64,000 bases of DNA from Flavobacterium sp. LC2016-13 (GTDB lineage Bacteria; Bacteroidota; Bacteroidia; Flavobacteriales; Flavobacteriaceae). Every line of letters starts with the position of its first letter. Position 1 is the stretch's first letter. The position numbers and the translations under genes are program-made. The notes below the pieces were generated by a model. That model did not search any database and was not told where the DNA came from. It worked only from the letters and a program-made list of their open reading frames with translations. The stretch is from the NCBI RefSeq assembly GCF_009707955.1, contig NZ_WMDQ01000004.1:434001-498000 (forward strand), given 5' to 3'. Of this stretch, positions 26,976 to 36,500 are shown piece by piece.

Positions 26976-28967
26976 ATGAATTTCCAAGTATCATCAGAAT
27001 ATAGTCCAAAAGGAGATCAGCCACAAGCCATTCAAAAACTTGCACAAGGTATTATCGATGGCGAAAAATTTCAAACATTATTAGGAGTTACAGGTTCAGG
27101 TAAAACATTTACAGTAGCTAATGTTATTCAGGAAGTGCAAAGACCGACTTTGGTTTTAGCACATAACAAAACTTTGGCCGCCCAGTTATATTCAGAATTC
27201 AAGCAGTTTTTCCCAAATAATGCTGTTGAATACTTCGTTTCTTACTACGATTATTATCAGCCCGAAGCTTTTATGCCCGTAACAGGCGTATTCATCGAAA
27301 AAGATTTATCTATCAATGAAGAGCTTGAAAAAATGCGTTTGAGTACCACTTCTTCCCTACTTTCGGGACGTCGTGATATTTTGGTTGTTGCTTCGGTTTC
27401 TTGTTTGTATGGTATTGGAAATCCCGTTGAATTTAAGAAAAACGTAATTGAAGTATTTAGAGATCAGGTTATTTCGAGAACAAAATTATTGCATAGTTTA
27501 GTTCAGAGTTTATATGCGAGAACTGAAGCCGATTTTAATCCCGGAACTTTCAGAATAAAAGGTGACACTGTCGAAGTTTATCCGAGTTATGCTGATGACG
27601 CTTACAGAATTCACTTTTTTGGAGATGAAATCGAAGAAATTGAATCTTTTGATGTCAAGACTTCCCAGGTTATTGAAAAATTTAAAAGACTGACTATTTA
27701 TCCTGCCAATATGTTTGTGACTTCTCCGGAAGTATTACAAGGCGCGATTTGGGAAATTCAACAGGATTTGGTAAAACAAGTTGATTATTTTAAAGAAATA
27801 GGAAAACATTTAGAAGCTAAACGTTTGGAAGAAAGAACCAATTTCGATTTAGAAATGATTCGTGAATTGGGTTACTGCTCCGGAATCGAAAATTATTCCC
27901 GTTATCTTGACGGAAGACAAGCCGGGACAAGACCTTTCTGTTTATTAGATTATTTTCCAGATGATTATTTGATGGTTATTGATGAAAGTCACGTTACGGT
28001 TTCGCAAGTTCATGCCATGTACGGAGGCGATCGCAGCCGTAAAGAAAATCTGGTTGAATATGGTTTCCGTTTACCTGCCGCAATGGATAACCGACCTTTG
28101 AAGTTTGAAGAATTTGAAGCCTTGCAAAATCAGGTCGTTTATGTTTCTGCAACTCCGGCAGATTATGAATTGCAAAAATCTGATGGTATTTATGTAGAGC
28201 AAATTATTCGTCCAACGGGATTATTAGATCCTACGATTGAAGTTCGTCCAAGTTTAAACCAGATTGATGATTTAATTGAAGAAATTCAGGTTCGTTGTGA
28301 GTTAGACGAAAGAGTTTTAGTAACAACTCTGACTAAAAGAATGGCCGAAGAATTGGCCAAATATTTAGCTAAAGTTGGTGTTCGTTGTCGCTATATCCAT
28401 TCTGAAGTTGATACTTTAGAACGTATCGAAATCATGCAGGATTTACGAAAAGGTATTTTTGATGTTTTAATTGGTGTAAATTTACTTCGTGAAGGTTTAG
28501 ATTTACCGGAAGTTTCGCTTGTTGCAATTCTTGATGCCGATAAGGAAGGTTTTTTAAGAAACCACAGATCTTTAACGCAAACTATTGGTCGTGCGGCAAG
28601 AAACTTAAATGGAAAAGCCATTTTGTATGCCGATAAAATTACGGCAAGTATGCAAAGAACTATTGACGAAACCAATTATCGCCGAACTAAACAAATCAAT
28701 TTTAATACTGAAAACGGACTTACACCACAAGCACTAAACAAAAAAATCGAAAGTGCTTTTACCAAAAATCCTTTGGTTGAATATGAATTAGGACATACTC
28801 TATCTGTCGCTGCAGAACCGGAAACGGCTTATATGTCGAAAGCAGATTTAGAAAAACTAATTCGTGAGAAACGAAAATCAATGGAGAAAGCAGCAAAAGA
28901 ATTGGACTTTTTACATGCTGCTAAATTGCGTGACGATATTAAAAAATTACAGGAACAATTACCTTAA
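26976..28967 (+). CDS. uvrB: Excinuclease ABC subunit UvrB
   Basis: 663-residue helicase-like subunit of the nucleotide-excision repair nuclease; it loads onto damage after UvrA and recruits UvrC. Walker A GVTGSGKT at 37-44; beta-hairpin with YYDYYQPEAFMPVTGVFIEKD; motif II region VIDESHVTVSQVHAMYGGDRSRK; motif VI QTIGRAARN; C-terminal UvrC-binding (UVR) domain in about residues 625-660. Near -7 box TATCTTTA at 26942-26949. Its stop overlaps that of the convergent TerB-like gene. Confidence 0.97.
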   Translation: MNFQVSSEYSPKGDQPQAIQKLAQGIIDGEKFQTLLGVTGSGKTFTVANVIQEVQRPTLVLAHNKTLAAQLYSEFKQFFPNNAVEYFVSYYDYYQPEAFMPVTGVFIEKDLSINEELEKMRLSTTSSLLSGRRDILVVASVSCLYGIGNPVEFKKNVIEVFRDQVISRTKLLHSLVQSLYARTEADFNPGTFRIKGDTVEVYPSYADDAYRIHFFGDEIEEIESFDVKTSQVIEKFKRLTIYPANMFVTSPEVLQGAIWEIQQDLVKQVDYFKEIGKHLEAKRLEERTNFDLEMIRELGYCSGIENYSRYLDGRQAGTRPFCLLDYFPDDYLMVIDESHVTVSQVHAMYGGDRSRKENLVEYGFRLPAAMDNRPLKFEEFEALQNQVVYVSATPADYELQKSDGIYVEQIIRPTGLLDPTIEVRPSLNQIDDLIEEIQVRCELDERVLVTTLTKRMAEELAKYLAKVGVRCRYIHSEVDTLERIEIMQDLRKGIFDVLIGVNLLREGLDLPEVSLVAILDADKEGFLRNHRSLTQTIGRAARNLNGKAILYADKITASMQRTIDETNYRRTKQINFNTENGLTPQALNKKIESAFTKNPLVEYELGHTLSVAAEPETAYMSKADLEKLIREKRKSMEKAAKELDFLHAAKLRDDIKKLQEQLP

Positions 28968-29368
28968 TTGTGTTGTTCCTGAAAAACCTTCAATAGCAAT
29001 TTAGGATCAATGATGGCATTTGGTGCTTTTTTCATTAAATCTAAAATGCGTTTTGTTGCGCCGGGATTTAAACCCATTTCAATCGCAATTTGTTGTATGG
29101 CAGTGGCTTCTTTTTCATGCAAAATACCATCGCAATGCATAATCAAAGCTAATCTGTAAAATTGCTGAATACGTTGAAATTCTGATTTTATGACTTGTGG
29201 AGTAATTTCCTGATGAAATAAATCATGAAAAAGTTTCTGATCAATGTTTAATTCCTGAGCAACAAGCCACAAAAATTCCAGCTCACGTTTATGCAATTGC
29301 CCGTCAACTGTAGAAAAAGCAATCATTTCTAAAAGTAAACTTCTCTTTTCTTCTTCGGTATTCATCAA
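28964..29368 (-). CDS. TerB-like domain protein
   Basis: 134-residue all-helical protein resembling the TerB/DjlA N-terminal family: LLLEMIAFSTVDGQLHKRELEFL and MHCDGILHEKEATAIQQIAIEMGL are the two EF-hand-like helix hairpins with acidic loop residues (D/H/E). TerB domains bind divalent metal and are linked to stress responses. Converges with uvrB and shares 4 bp with it (stop codons overlap). Function unknown; no other ter genes here. Confidence 0.8.
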   Translation of the reverse strand: MMNTEEEKRSLLLEMIAFSTVDGQLHKRELEFLWLVAQELNIDQKLFHDLFHQEITPQVIKSEFQRIQQFYRLALIMHCDGILHEKEATAIQQIAIEMGLNPGATKRILDLMKKAPNAIIDPKLLLKVFQEQHN

Positions 29369-29422
29369 ATTTATTATTTTTAGCTAAAATATTGTTTTTA
29401 AATCTAAAACGCAAAAGAACTT

Positions 29423-30223
29423 ATGTTTAGAGGATTTCTATTATTTATATTTCTATGGATAATCTCTAACGGAAATGCACAAGAAAGTACGGCTTCAAAA
29501 AATGTATCCACTTTTACTATTGAAGCACCTCAACTAAAAATAAGCAAAAAAATCTGGGTTTACCTTCCTGAAAACTATTCGGCTTCAGCCAAAAAATACA
29601 GCGTTATTTACATGCATGATGCTCAAAATTTATTTGATGCCAAAACTTCGTATGTTGGTGAATGGAATGTTGATGAAAAACTGGACAGCCTAAAAGCGCA
29701 AGTAATTGTTGTTGGAATTGAACATGGAAATGACAAACGAATCGATGAATTAACACCGTATAAAAATGAAAAATACGGTGGAGGAAATGCTGATAATTAT
29801 GTAGATTTCATCGTAAAAACATTAAAACCTTATATTGATAAAAATTACAGAACGAAAACAAAAGCTAAAAATACCATTATTATGGGAAGCTCACTTGGTG
29901 GCTTAGTTTCTTATTATGCCATTCTAAAATATCCTGAGGTTTTTGGAAAAGCCGGTGTTTTCTCGCCCTCTTTTTGGTTTTCAGACGAGATTTATACTTT
30001 AACCGAAAAAACTCCTAAAATAAAAACTAAAATCTATTTTTTATATGGAGATAAAGAAAGCGATGATATGGTAAAAGAGGTTACTAAAATGGAAAAACTC
30101 TTAGATACAAAACGTTGTTATTGTTTACACCTCAACAAAACTACGATTGTAAAAGGCGGAGAACATAATGAGAAATTATGGCGGGATGGTTTTGTAAAAG
30201 CTTTATTATGGTTAGGTTATTAA
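29423..30223 (+). CDS. Secreted esterase (Fes/IroE/esterase D-like)
   Basis: 266-residue alpha/beta hydrolase with a Sec signal peptide (about 1-19, ending NGNAQ). MHDAQNLFDAKTSYVGEWNVDE is typical of the putative-esterase (Fes) family; the nucleophile elbow is GSSLGGL and the family's last His is in GGEHNEKLW. Proteins like this cleave siderophore esters or polysaccharide acyl groups. Starts divergent from the TerB-like gene; 16 bp before the epimerase gene, so probably co-transcribed with it. Confidence 0.87.
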   Translation: MFRGFLLFIFLWIISNGNAQESTASKNVSTFTIEAPQLKISKKIWVYLPENYSASAKKYSVIYMHDAQNLFDAKTSYVGEWNVDEKLDSLKAQVIVVGIEHGNDKRIDELTPYKNEKYGGGNADNYVDFIVKTLKPYIDKNYRTKTKAKNTIIMGSSLGGLVSYYAILKYPEVFGKAGVFSPSFWFSDEIYTLTEKTPKIKTKIYFLYGDKESDDMVKEVTKMEKLLDTKRCYCLHLNKTTIVKGGEHNEKLWRDGFVKALLWLGY

Positions 30224-30239
30224 GAAAAAAAAATGTTCT

Positions 30240-31250
30240 ATGAAATTAATAATAAGAGCCTACGACCTTAAACTAAAACATACTTTTAGGATTTCAAGAA
30301 AATCAATCGATTTTCAGCCTTCGCTTATTGTTGAATTACAAGAAGATGGTTTTTCGGGTTTTGGAGAAGCAACTTCTAATCCGTATTATAATATTACTAT
30401 TGAAATTCTGCAAAACGATATTGAGCATATTCGGGAAATAATTGAAGAAACGGCTAATGAAACTCCAGATGAATTTTGGAACAAAATTAGTCCGCTTTTA
30501 TCCAATAATCCTTTTGCTTTGTGTGCTTTAGATAATGCATATAATGATTTGTATGCCCGAAAAAAAGGTAAGAAGTTATACGAATTATGGAATTATGATA
30601 TTTCAAACAATCCTTTAACCAACTATACGATTGGCATTGGAAGCATTGAAAATATGATTGCTAAAATGAAAGAACTTCCGTGGCCTATTTATAAAATAAA
30701 ACTTGGAACGCCTGACGATATTGCTATTGTAACCGAATTGCGAAAACACAGTGATGCTATTTTTAGGGTTGATGCCAATTGTGCCTGGACAGTTGATGAG
30801 ACAATATCTAATGCTTTTATTTTAAAAGATTTAGGCGTTGAATTTATAGAACAGCCTTTGAAGGCAAATGATTGGGAAGGACAAAAAGAAGTATTCAAAA
30901 ACTCGGTTTTACCTATTGTTGCCGATGAAAGTTGTATTACTGAAGCTGATGTTGCTAAATGTCATAATCATTTTCATGGTGTAAACATCAAATTAATGAA
31001 ATGCGGAGGAATTACGCCTGGAAGAAGAATGATTGCAGAAGCAAAAAAATTAGGATTAAAAACAATGGTGGGATGTATGACAGAATCTACGGTTGGTATT
31101 TCTGCAATTGCGCATTTACTTCCTGAATTGGATTATGTTGATATGGATGGCGCTTTATTATTGGCAGAAGATATTGCAAGTGGTGTTATAATCAAAAATG
31201 GAAAAACTTTTTATCCTGACAGAACTGGAACTGGTGTGATTTTGTTCTAA
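30240..31250 (+). CDS. Dipeptide epimerase (L-Ala-D/L-Glu epimerase type)
   Basis: 336-residue enolase-superfamily enzyme. The N-terminal cap has LKHTFRISRKSID; the barrel carries the catalytic KxK in YKIKLGT, metal ligands in DANCAW, EQPL and ADES, the second lysine in NIKLMKCGG, and the MTESTVG specificity loop typical of Ala-Glu epimerases. It recycles murein peptide. Preceded by the esterase gene with 16 bp. A substrate other than L-Ala-D-Glu is possible, as the group is diverse. Confidence 0.88.
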   Translation: MKLIIRAYDLKLKHTFRISRKSIDFQPSLIVELQEDGFSGFGEATSNPYYNITIEILQNDIEHIREIIEETANETPDEFWNKISPLLSNNPFALCALDNAYNDLYARKKGKKLYELWNYDISNNPLTNYTIGIGSIENMIAKMKELPWPIYKIKLGTPDDIAIVTELRKHSDAIFRVDANCAWTVDETISNAFILKDLGVEFIEQPLKANDWEGQKEVFKNSVLPIVADESCITEADVAKCHNHFHGVNIKLMKCGGITPGRRMIAEAKKLGLKTMVGCMTESTVGISAIAHLLPELDYVDMDGALLLAEDIASGVIIKNGKTFYPDRTGTGVILF

Positions 31251-31270
31251 CATTTCCTTTTAAAATAATG

Positions 31271-31278
31271 TACCTTTG
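31271..31278 (+). promoter_or_regulatory. -7 box TACCTTTG before DUF1456 gene
   Basis: Exact TAnnTTTG match 14 nt before the ATG at 31293. Confidence 0.55.
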
Positions 31279-31292
31279 TAAAAAATTAAACG

Positions 31293-31751
31293 ATGACGAA
31301 TAACGATATCCTAAAAAAACTTCGTGTGGCTTTGATGCTCCGTGATGACCAAATAGTTGAAATTTTAGAATTAGTAGATTTTAGAATTTCAAAATCAGAA
31401 CTTGGCGCTTTTTTTAGAGCTGAAGATCATGAGAATTATATGGAATGTGGTGATCAGGTTTTAAGAAACTTCTTAAACGGATTGGTTATTCATTTAAGAG
31501 GAACAAAAGAGAATCCTAAAAACCCGAATGATGTTTTAGCGAAACATAAAGCAGAAATTCCAAAGAAAGAAACTTCAAAAGAAAGACCTGAATTTAAAGC
31601 TGCTCCTAAAGATGCTGAAAGAGCAAGAGGCGATAAAGCTCCTTCTAAATCTGGTCCGGCGGCTAAAAAACCTTTCAAGAAAAAACCTGCTACTCCTAAA
31701 ATTCAGGTTGTAGAAAAAGTGGTTTACAAAAACGGAAAGAATAAAAAATAA
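31293..31751 (+). CDS. DUF1456 (YehS-like) protein
   Basis: 152 residues with two DUF1456 repeats: NDILKKLRVALMLRDDQIVEIL and the degenerate second copy KSELGAFFRAEDHENY. The C-terminal 60 residues are Lys/Pro/Ala-rich (AKKPFKKKPATPK), likely disordered and basic. YehS proteins have unknown function. Own promoter box; the basic tail suggests nucleic-acid contact, an inference only. Confidence 0.88.
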   Translation: MTNNDILKKLRVALMLRDDQIVEILELVDFRISKSELGAFFRAEDHENYMECGDQVLRNFLNGLVIHLRGTKENPKNPNDVLAKHKAEIPKKETSKERPEFKAAPKDAERARGDKAPSKSGPAAKKPFKKKPATPKIQVVEKVVYKNGKNKK

Positions 31752-31798
31752 TTAACTGCAATCCTTCTAGTTATTAGGGAATACAACAAGTTTTTTTT

Positions 31799-31859
31799 AG
31801 CCACGAATTCACGAATTATTTTCAAAGATTATCAAAAAATAATTCGTGAATTCGTGGCT
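31799..31859. repeat. 24-bp perfect inverted repeat between convergent genes
   Basis: Arms 31799-31822 and 31836-31859 are perfect inverted copies with a 13-bp loop; the unit is AGCCACGAATTCACGAATTA. Degenerate copies of ATTCGTG follow to 31885. Lies between DUF1456 and sucC, both pointing at it. Confidence 0.85.
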
Positions 31860-31900
31860 ATCTATTTTTTATAAATTCGTTGCGTCCATTGTGGTTAAAC

Positions 31901-31930
31901 AAAAAAAATCCCTCCAATTGGAGGGATTTT
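31901..31930 (-). terminator. Terminator of sucC
   Basis: AAAATCCCTCC (31905-31915) and GGAGGGATTTT (31920-31930) form an 11-bp stem with loop AATT; the minus strand ends in a T run. Confidence 0.9.
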
Positions 31931-31954
31931 CTATATAATTGATTTCTTAATTGA

Positions 31955-33148
31955 TTAAGATAATGCAGCTTTAACTTGATCAGCAGCTTCTTGGAATTGA
32001 GTAGCTGATAAAATTGGCATACCTGAATTGTCAATTAATTCTTTTGCAATTTCAGCATTTGTTCCTTGCAAACGAACAATGATTGGCACATTGATAGCAT
32101 CACCCATGTTTTTGTAAGCGTCAACAACACCTTGAGCAACACGGTCACAACGAACGATTCCACCAAAAATGTTAATCAAAATTGCTTTTACGTTAGGATC
32201 TTTTAAGATAATACGGAAAGCAGTTTCAACACGTTTAGCATCAGCAGTTCCACCAACGTCTAAGAAGTTAGCAGGCTCAAAACCAGCATATTTAATTAAA
32301 TCCATAGTTGCCATTGCAAGACCAGCTCCGTTTACCATACATCCTACAGTACCGTCAAGATCTACATAGTTCAATCCTACTTCTTTAGCTTCAACTTCGA
32401 TTGGATTCTCCTCACGGATATCTCTCATTTCAGCATATTTAGCTTGTCTGTATAAAGCATTATCATCGATATTTACTTTAGCATCAACAGCCATAATTTT
32501 GTTATCTGAAGTTTTCAAAACCGGGTTGATTTCAAACATAGAAGCATCAGAACCAATGTAAGCATTGTAAAGTGCATCGATGAATTTCACCATTTCTTTG
32601 AAAGCATTTCCTGAAAGACCTAAGTTAAAAGCAATTCTTCTTGCTTGAAAACCTTGTAATCCAACAGAAGGATCAACTTCTTCAGTAAAAATTAAGTGTG
32701 GTGTGTGTTCAGCAACTTCTTCAATGTCCATTCCACCTTCAGTAGAATACATGATCATGTTACGACCTGTAGCTCTATTCAATAAAACAGAAACATAAAA
32801 TTCAGAAGTTTCACTTTCACCAGGATAGTAAACATCTTCAGCTACTAAAATTTTGTTTACTTTTTTACCTTCAGCAGAAGTCTGAGGTGTAATCAATTGC
32901 ATTCCGATAATTTGTCCTGCAATTTCTTCAACTTGTTGTAAATTTTTAGCTAGCTTAACTCCACCACCTTTTCCACGTCCACCTGCGTGAATTTGTGCTT
33001 TTATTACGTGCCATCCTGTACCAGTTTCGGCAGTTAATTGTTTTGCAGCAGCTACAGCTTCAACCGCATTGTTAGCCACAATTCCGCGTTGAATGCGTAC
33101 TCCGTAACTTGCTAAAATTTCTTTTCCTTGATATTCGTGTATGTTCAT
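31955..33148 (-). CDS. sucC: Succinyl-CoA ligase (ADP-forming) beta subunit
   Basis: 397-residue ATP-grasp subunit that couples succinyl-CoA hydrolysis to NTP formation in the TCA cycle. Start chosen at 33148, giving [12 protein letters not shown], the standard N-terminus; an upstream ATG at 33208 would add 20 unrelated residues. [10 protein letters not shown] and FEINPVL (metal), [11 protein letters not shown] and [10 protein letters not shown] (near the alpha-subunit contact) are conserved. The sucD alpha subunit is not adjacent, as in other flavobacteria. -7 box TATTTTTG (minus 33197-33204) about 48 nt upstream. Confidence 0.96.
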   Translation of the reverse strand: MNIHEYQGKEILASYGVRIQRGIVANNAVEAVAAAKQLTAETGTGWHVIKAQIHAGGRGKGGGVKLAKNLQQVEEIAGQIIGMQLITPQTSAEGKKVNKILVAEDVYYPGESETSEFYVSVLLNRATGRNMIMYSTEGGMDIEEVAEHTPHLIFTEEVDPSVGLQGFQARRIAFNLGLSGNAFKEMVKFIDALYNAYIGSDASMFEINPVLKTSDNKIMAVDAKVNIDDNALYRQAKYAEMRDIREENPIEVEAKEVGLNYVDLDGTVGCMVNGAGLAMATMDLIKYAGFEPANFLDVGGTADAKRVETAFRIILKDPNVKAILINIFGGIVRCDRVAQGVVDAYKNMGDAINVPIIVRLQGTNAEIAKELIDNSGMPILSATQFQEAADQVKAALS

Positions 33149-33196
33149 AATATAGAATTTGTCTGGTTCTGAATTTAGTTCAGAATAAAAGTGCGA

Positions 33197-33204
33197 CAAA
33201 AATA
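33197..33204 (-). promoter_or_regulatory. -7 box TATTTTTG for sucC
   Basis: Minus-strand exact TAnnTTTG match, 48 nt ahead of the sucC start at 33148. Confidence 0.5.
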
Positions 33205-33489
33205 GCAAAATTCAACTTAATAGTAAAATGTTTTTCAATTAAAAAAACCTACTTCATTTATATTAGAGCGTTATTCTTTTTGAAAGAAAACAAAAGGTTA
33301 AACTATTGCATACAAATTGTTAACTAAAAAACACTATTTCGTTTGAAATTTAACAAAAAGTCCAATGATATCAATAGCTCCGAAAGGATTTTTCCTAATA
33401 TTATTTAAAACATATTGTGATTTTATCATTTAGCAATGCTTTCTAAGAAATTATTATCATTTAAGAACTCTTTTTCTAATATTACAACA

Positions 33490-33513
33490 AAAATGTAAGT
33501 CAAATTACATTTT
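33490..33513 (+). promoter_or_regulatory. Operator-like dyad AAAATGTAA-N6-TTACATTTT before gltB
   Basis: Nine-base perfect arms with a six-base centre. The core TGTA-N8-TACA is the half-site arrangement used by CRP/FNR-family regulators, including cyanobacterial NtcA of nitrogen control. It lies about 20 bp before the -7-like box at 33522-33529, the spacing of a class II activator site. Which regulator binds it is unknown. Confidence 0.55.
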
Positions 33514-33564
33514 CACTACATTATATTTAACGAAATCCGTATTTTTGAAGAAAAAATATCAAGA

Positions 33565-36500
33565 ATGAAAGTTAAAGAACAAGGGCTTTATTTGCCTGAA
33601 TTTGAACACGACAATTGTGGTGCAGGATTTATTTGTAATTTGAATGGTATTAAATCTAATGACATCATTCACAAAGCATTGGACATCTTAATAAAATTGG
33701 AACATCGTGGTGCAGTTAGTTCTGACGGAAGAACTGGAGATGGAGCTGGAATTTTATTTGACATCCCACATGCATTTTTTAAAAAAGTATGTGATTTTGA
33801 AATCCCTGAAACGCGTGAGTATGCAGTAGGAATGCTTTTTTTACCAAAAAGTAAAAATCAGGTTTCTTTTTGCATGAACGCTTTCGAATCAACTATTAAA
33901 GATCAGAATTTAAAGATCTTAGGATGGAGAGACGTACCTGTTGAAGTGGAGAATTTAGGGCAGATTGCCGCAGAAAAAGAACCAACAGTTAAACAGGTTT
34001 TTGTTAGCAAAAACGGTCAGAATTTAACTGAACAAGAATTTAATGCAAAACTTTTTGCAGCTAGAAAAATTGCTGAACATGCCGTAAGAGGGTCAAAAAC
34101 CTCTGAAAGTCACATGTTTTATTTCTCTAGTTTATCGACAACTACCATAATATATAAAGGTCTATTGATGCCGGAAGACATCAGCCGTTATTATGTTGAC
34201 TTAAAAGATCCTGATTTAGTGACTCGTTTGGCGTTAGTGCACCAACGTTTCTCAACAAATACTTTCCCTTCATGGGAATTAGCACAGCCATTTAGATACA
34301 TGTGTCATAATGGTGAAATTAATACACTTCGTGGAAACGTAAGCCGTATGCGTGCTCGTGAAGAGCTTATGCAAAGCAAAGTTTTTGGCGATGATATTAA
34401 AAAATTATTCCCTATTATATTAGAAGGAAAATCAGATTCTGCTTCTATGGATATGGTAGTTGAACTTTTGTTAATGACAGGTCGTTCATTACCGGAAGCA
34501 ATGATGATGGTAGTTCCTGAAGCTTGGGAGAAACACCAAACCATGTCTCCGGAAAAGAAAGCATTTTACGAGTTTAACGCTTGTATTATGGAACCTTGGG
34601 ATGGTCCGGCTTCTATTCCGTTTACAGATGGTAACGTAATTGGAGCTTTGTTAGACAGAAACGGATTGCGTCCTTCTCGTTATACATTAACACATAGTGG
34701 TTTCGTAATTATGTCATCAGAAATTGGTGTACTTGATATCGATCCTGAAGATGTTATTCAGCACGGTCGTTTAGAGCCGGGAAAAATGTTCCTGGTAGAT
34801 ATGAACGAAGGCCGTATTATTGAAGATGACGAAGTTAAAAAAGCAATAGTAACAAAACGTCCTTATAAAGAATGGTTAGATGCAAATTTATTGCCTTTAG
34901 CTAAAGTTCCTTATACCAACAATCCTACTCCGGTTGAGAAATTAGATTTCCAGACCAGACAACGATTATTTGGATATACAATTGAAGATTTAAAAACAAT
35001 CATCAACCCAATGGGGGGTCAGGGAGCTGAAGCAATTAGTTCTATGGGTAACGATACGCCTTTGGCGGTTTTATCAGACCAACCACAATTATTGTACAAC
35101 TATTTCAAACAATTATTTGCTCAGGTAACCAATCCGCCTTTGGATGGTATTCGTGAGGAAATCATTACTGATATCAGTTTAGCAGTTGGTGGAGATTTCA
35201 ATATTTTTGAAATTGAATCTAAACAATGTAAAAAACTAAAAATTCAAAATCCGGTTATTTCAAACGAGGATTTAGATAAAATAAGAAATATTGATCACGC
35301 AGATTTTAAATCGGCTACAATTTCTACCTTATATAAAATAGAAAAAGGAGTTAACGGTTTAGAGCGCGCGCTTGAAAAATGTGTTCAGGCTACTTTTAAA
35401 GCAGTTTCTGAAGGATGTAATGTGATCATTTTATCTGACAGAGGTGTAAGCGAGCAATTAGCTCCAATACCAATGCTATTGGCTTGTTCTTATATTCACC
35501 ACTCTTTGAATATTTTACAGGTTCGTTCTAAATTCGGAATCATAATCGAATCTGCAGAACCTCGTGAGCCACATCATTTTGCTTTATTGTTCGGATACGG
35601 AGCAAGCGCCATCAATCCATACATGGTAAACGAAATTATTCACGATCAGGTAAACCAAGGATTTATTAAAGGTGTAAAAGCTGATTATGCAATTGTAAAT
35701 TACAACAAAGCAATTGCAAAAGGAATCGTTAAAATCATGAACAAAATTGGTATCTCTACGTTACATTCGTACAGAGCTGCTCAAATTTTCGAGATTTTAG
35801 GTTTGAATAAAACATTTACTTCTAAATATTTCCCATACACACCTTCAAGAATCGAAGGAATTGGTTTGATGGAAGTAGAAAAAGAAGTGAAAAAACGTTT
35901 TCAAAAAGCATTTCCAAATTCAAAAGTAGCAAACTTGCTTCCTTTAGAAATTGGAGGTATTTACAGATGGAGACGTGGCGGAGAAAAACACATGTTTAAT
36001 CCAACAACAATTTCTAAATTACAACAGGCCGTTCGTTTGAACAGTCCTGAGAGTTATAAAGAATACTCTAATATGGTGAATGAGCAAAGCTCTAACTTAA
36101 TGACTATTAGAGGAATGTTTGAATTTAATAATTTAGATCCAATTTCTATTGATGAAGTAGAACCTTGGACAGAAATTGTAAAAAAATTCAAAACAGGTGC
36201 GATGTCTTACGGATCTATCAGTAGAGAAGCGCATGAGAATTTAGCGATAGCAATGAACAGAATTGGCGGAAAAAGTAATTCTGGAGAAGGTGGAGAAGAT
36301 CCAAAACGTTTCCAGAAAGAAATTAACGGAGATTCCAGAAACAGTGCAATCAAACAAGTTGCTTCGGGACGTTTTGGTGTTTCGATCAACTATTTGACAA
36401 ACGCTAAAGAAATCCAGATTAAAATGGCTCAAGGTGCAAAACCTGGTGAAGGTGGACAATTACCTGGAGAAAAAGTGGTGCCTTGGATTGCTGAAACCAG

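Larger units (their letters stand above)
33149..33564. other. Divergent control region, sucC / gltB
   Basis: 416 bp without a gene. Contains the sucC promoter box (minus strand), the dyad at 33490-33513 and a -7-like box TATATTTA at 33522-33529 before gltB. Otherwise AT-rich, nothing more seen. Confidence 0.6.

Noticed and set aside
33149..33208. Longer SucC start at 33208
   Set aside because: [10 protein letters not shown] at 33148 is the family's N-terminus, and the extra segment overlaps the promoter box.
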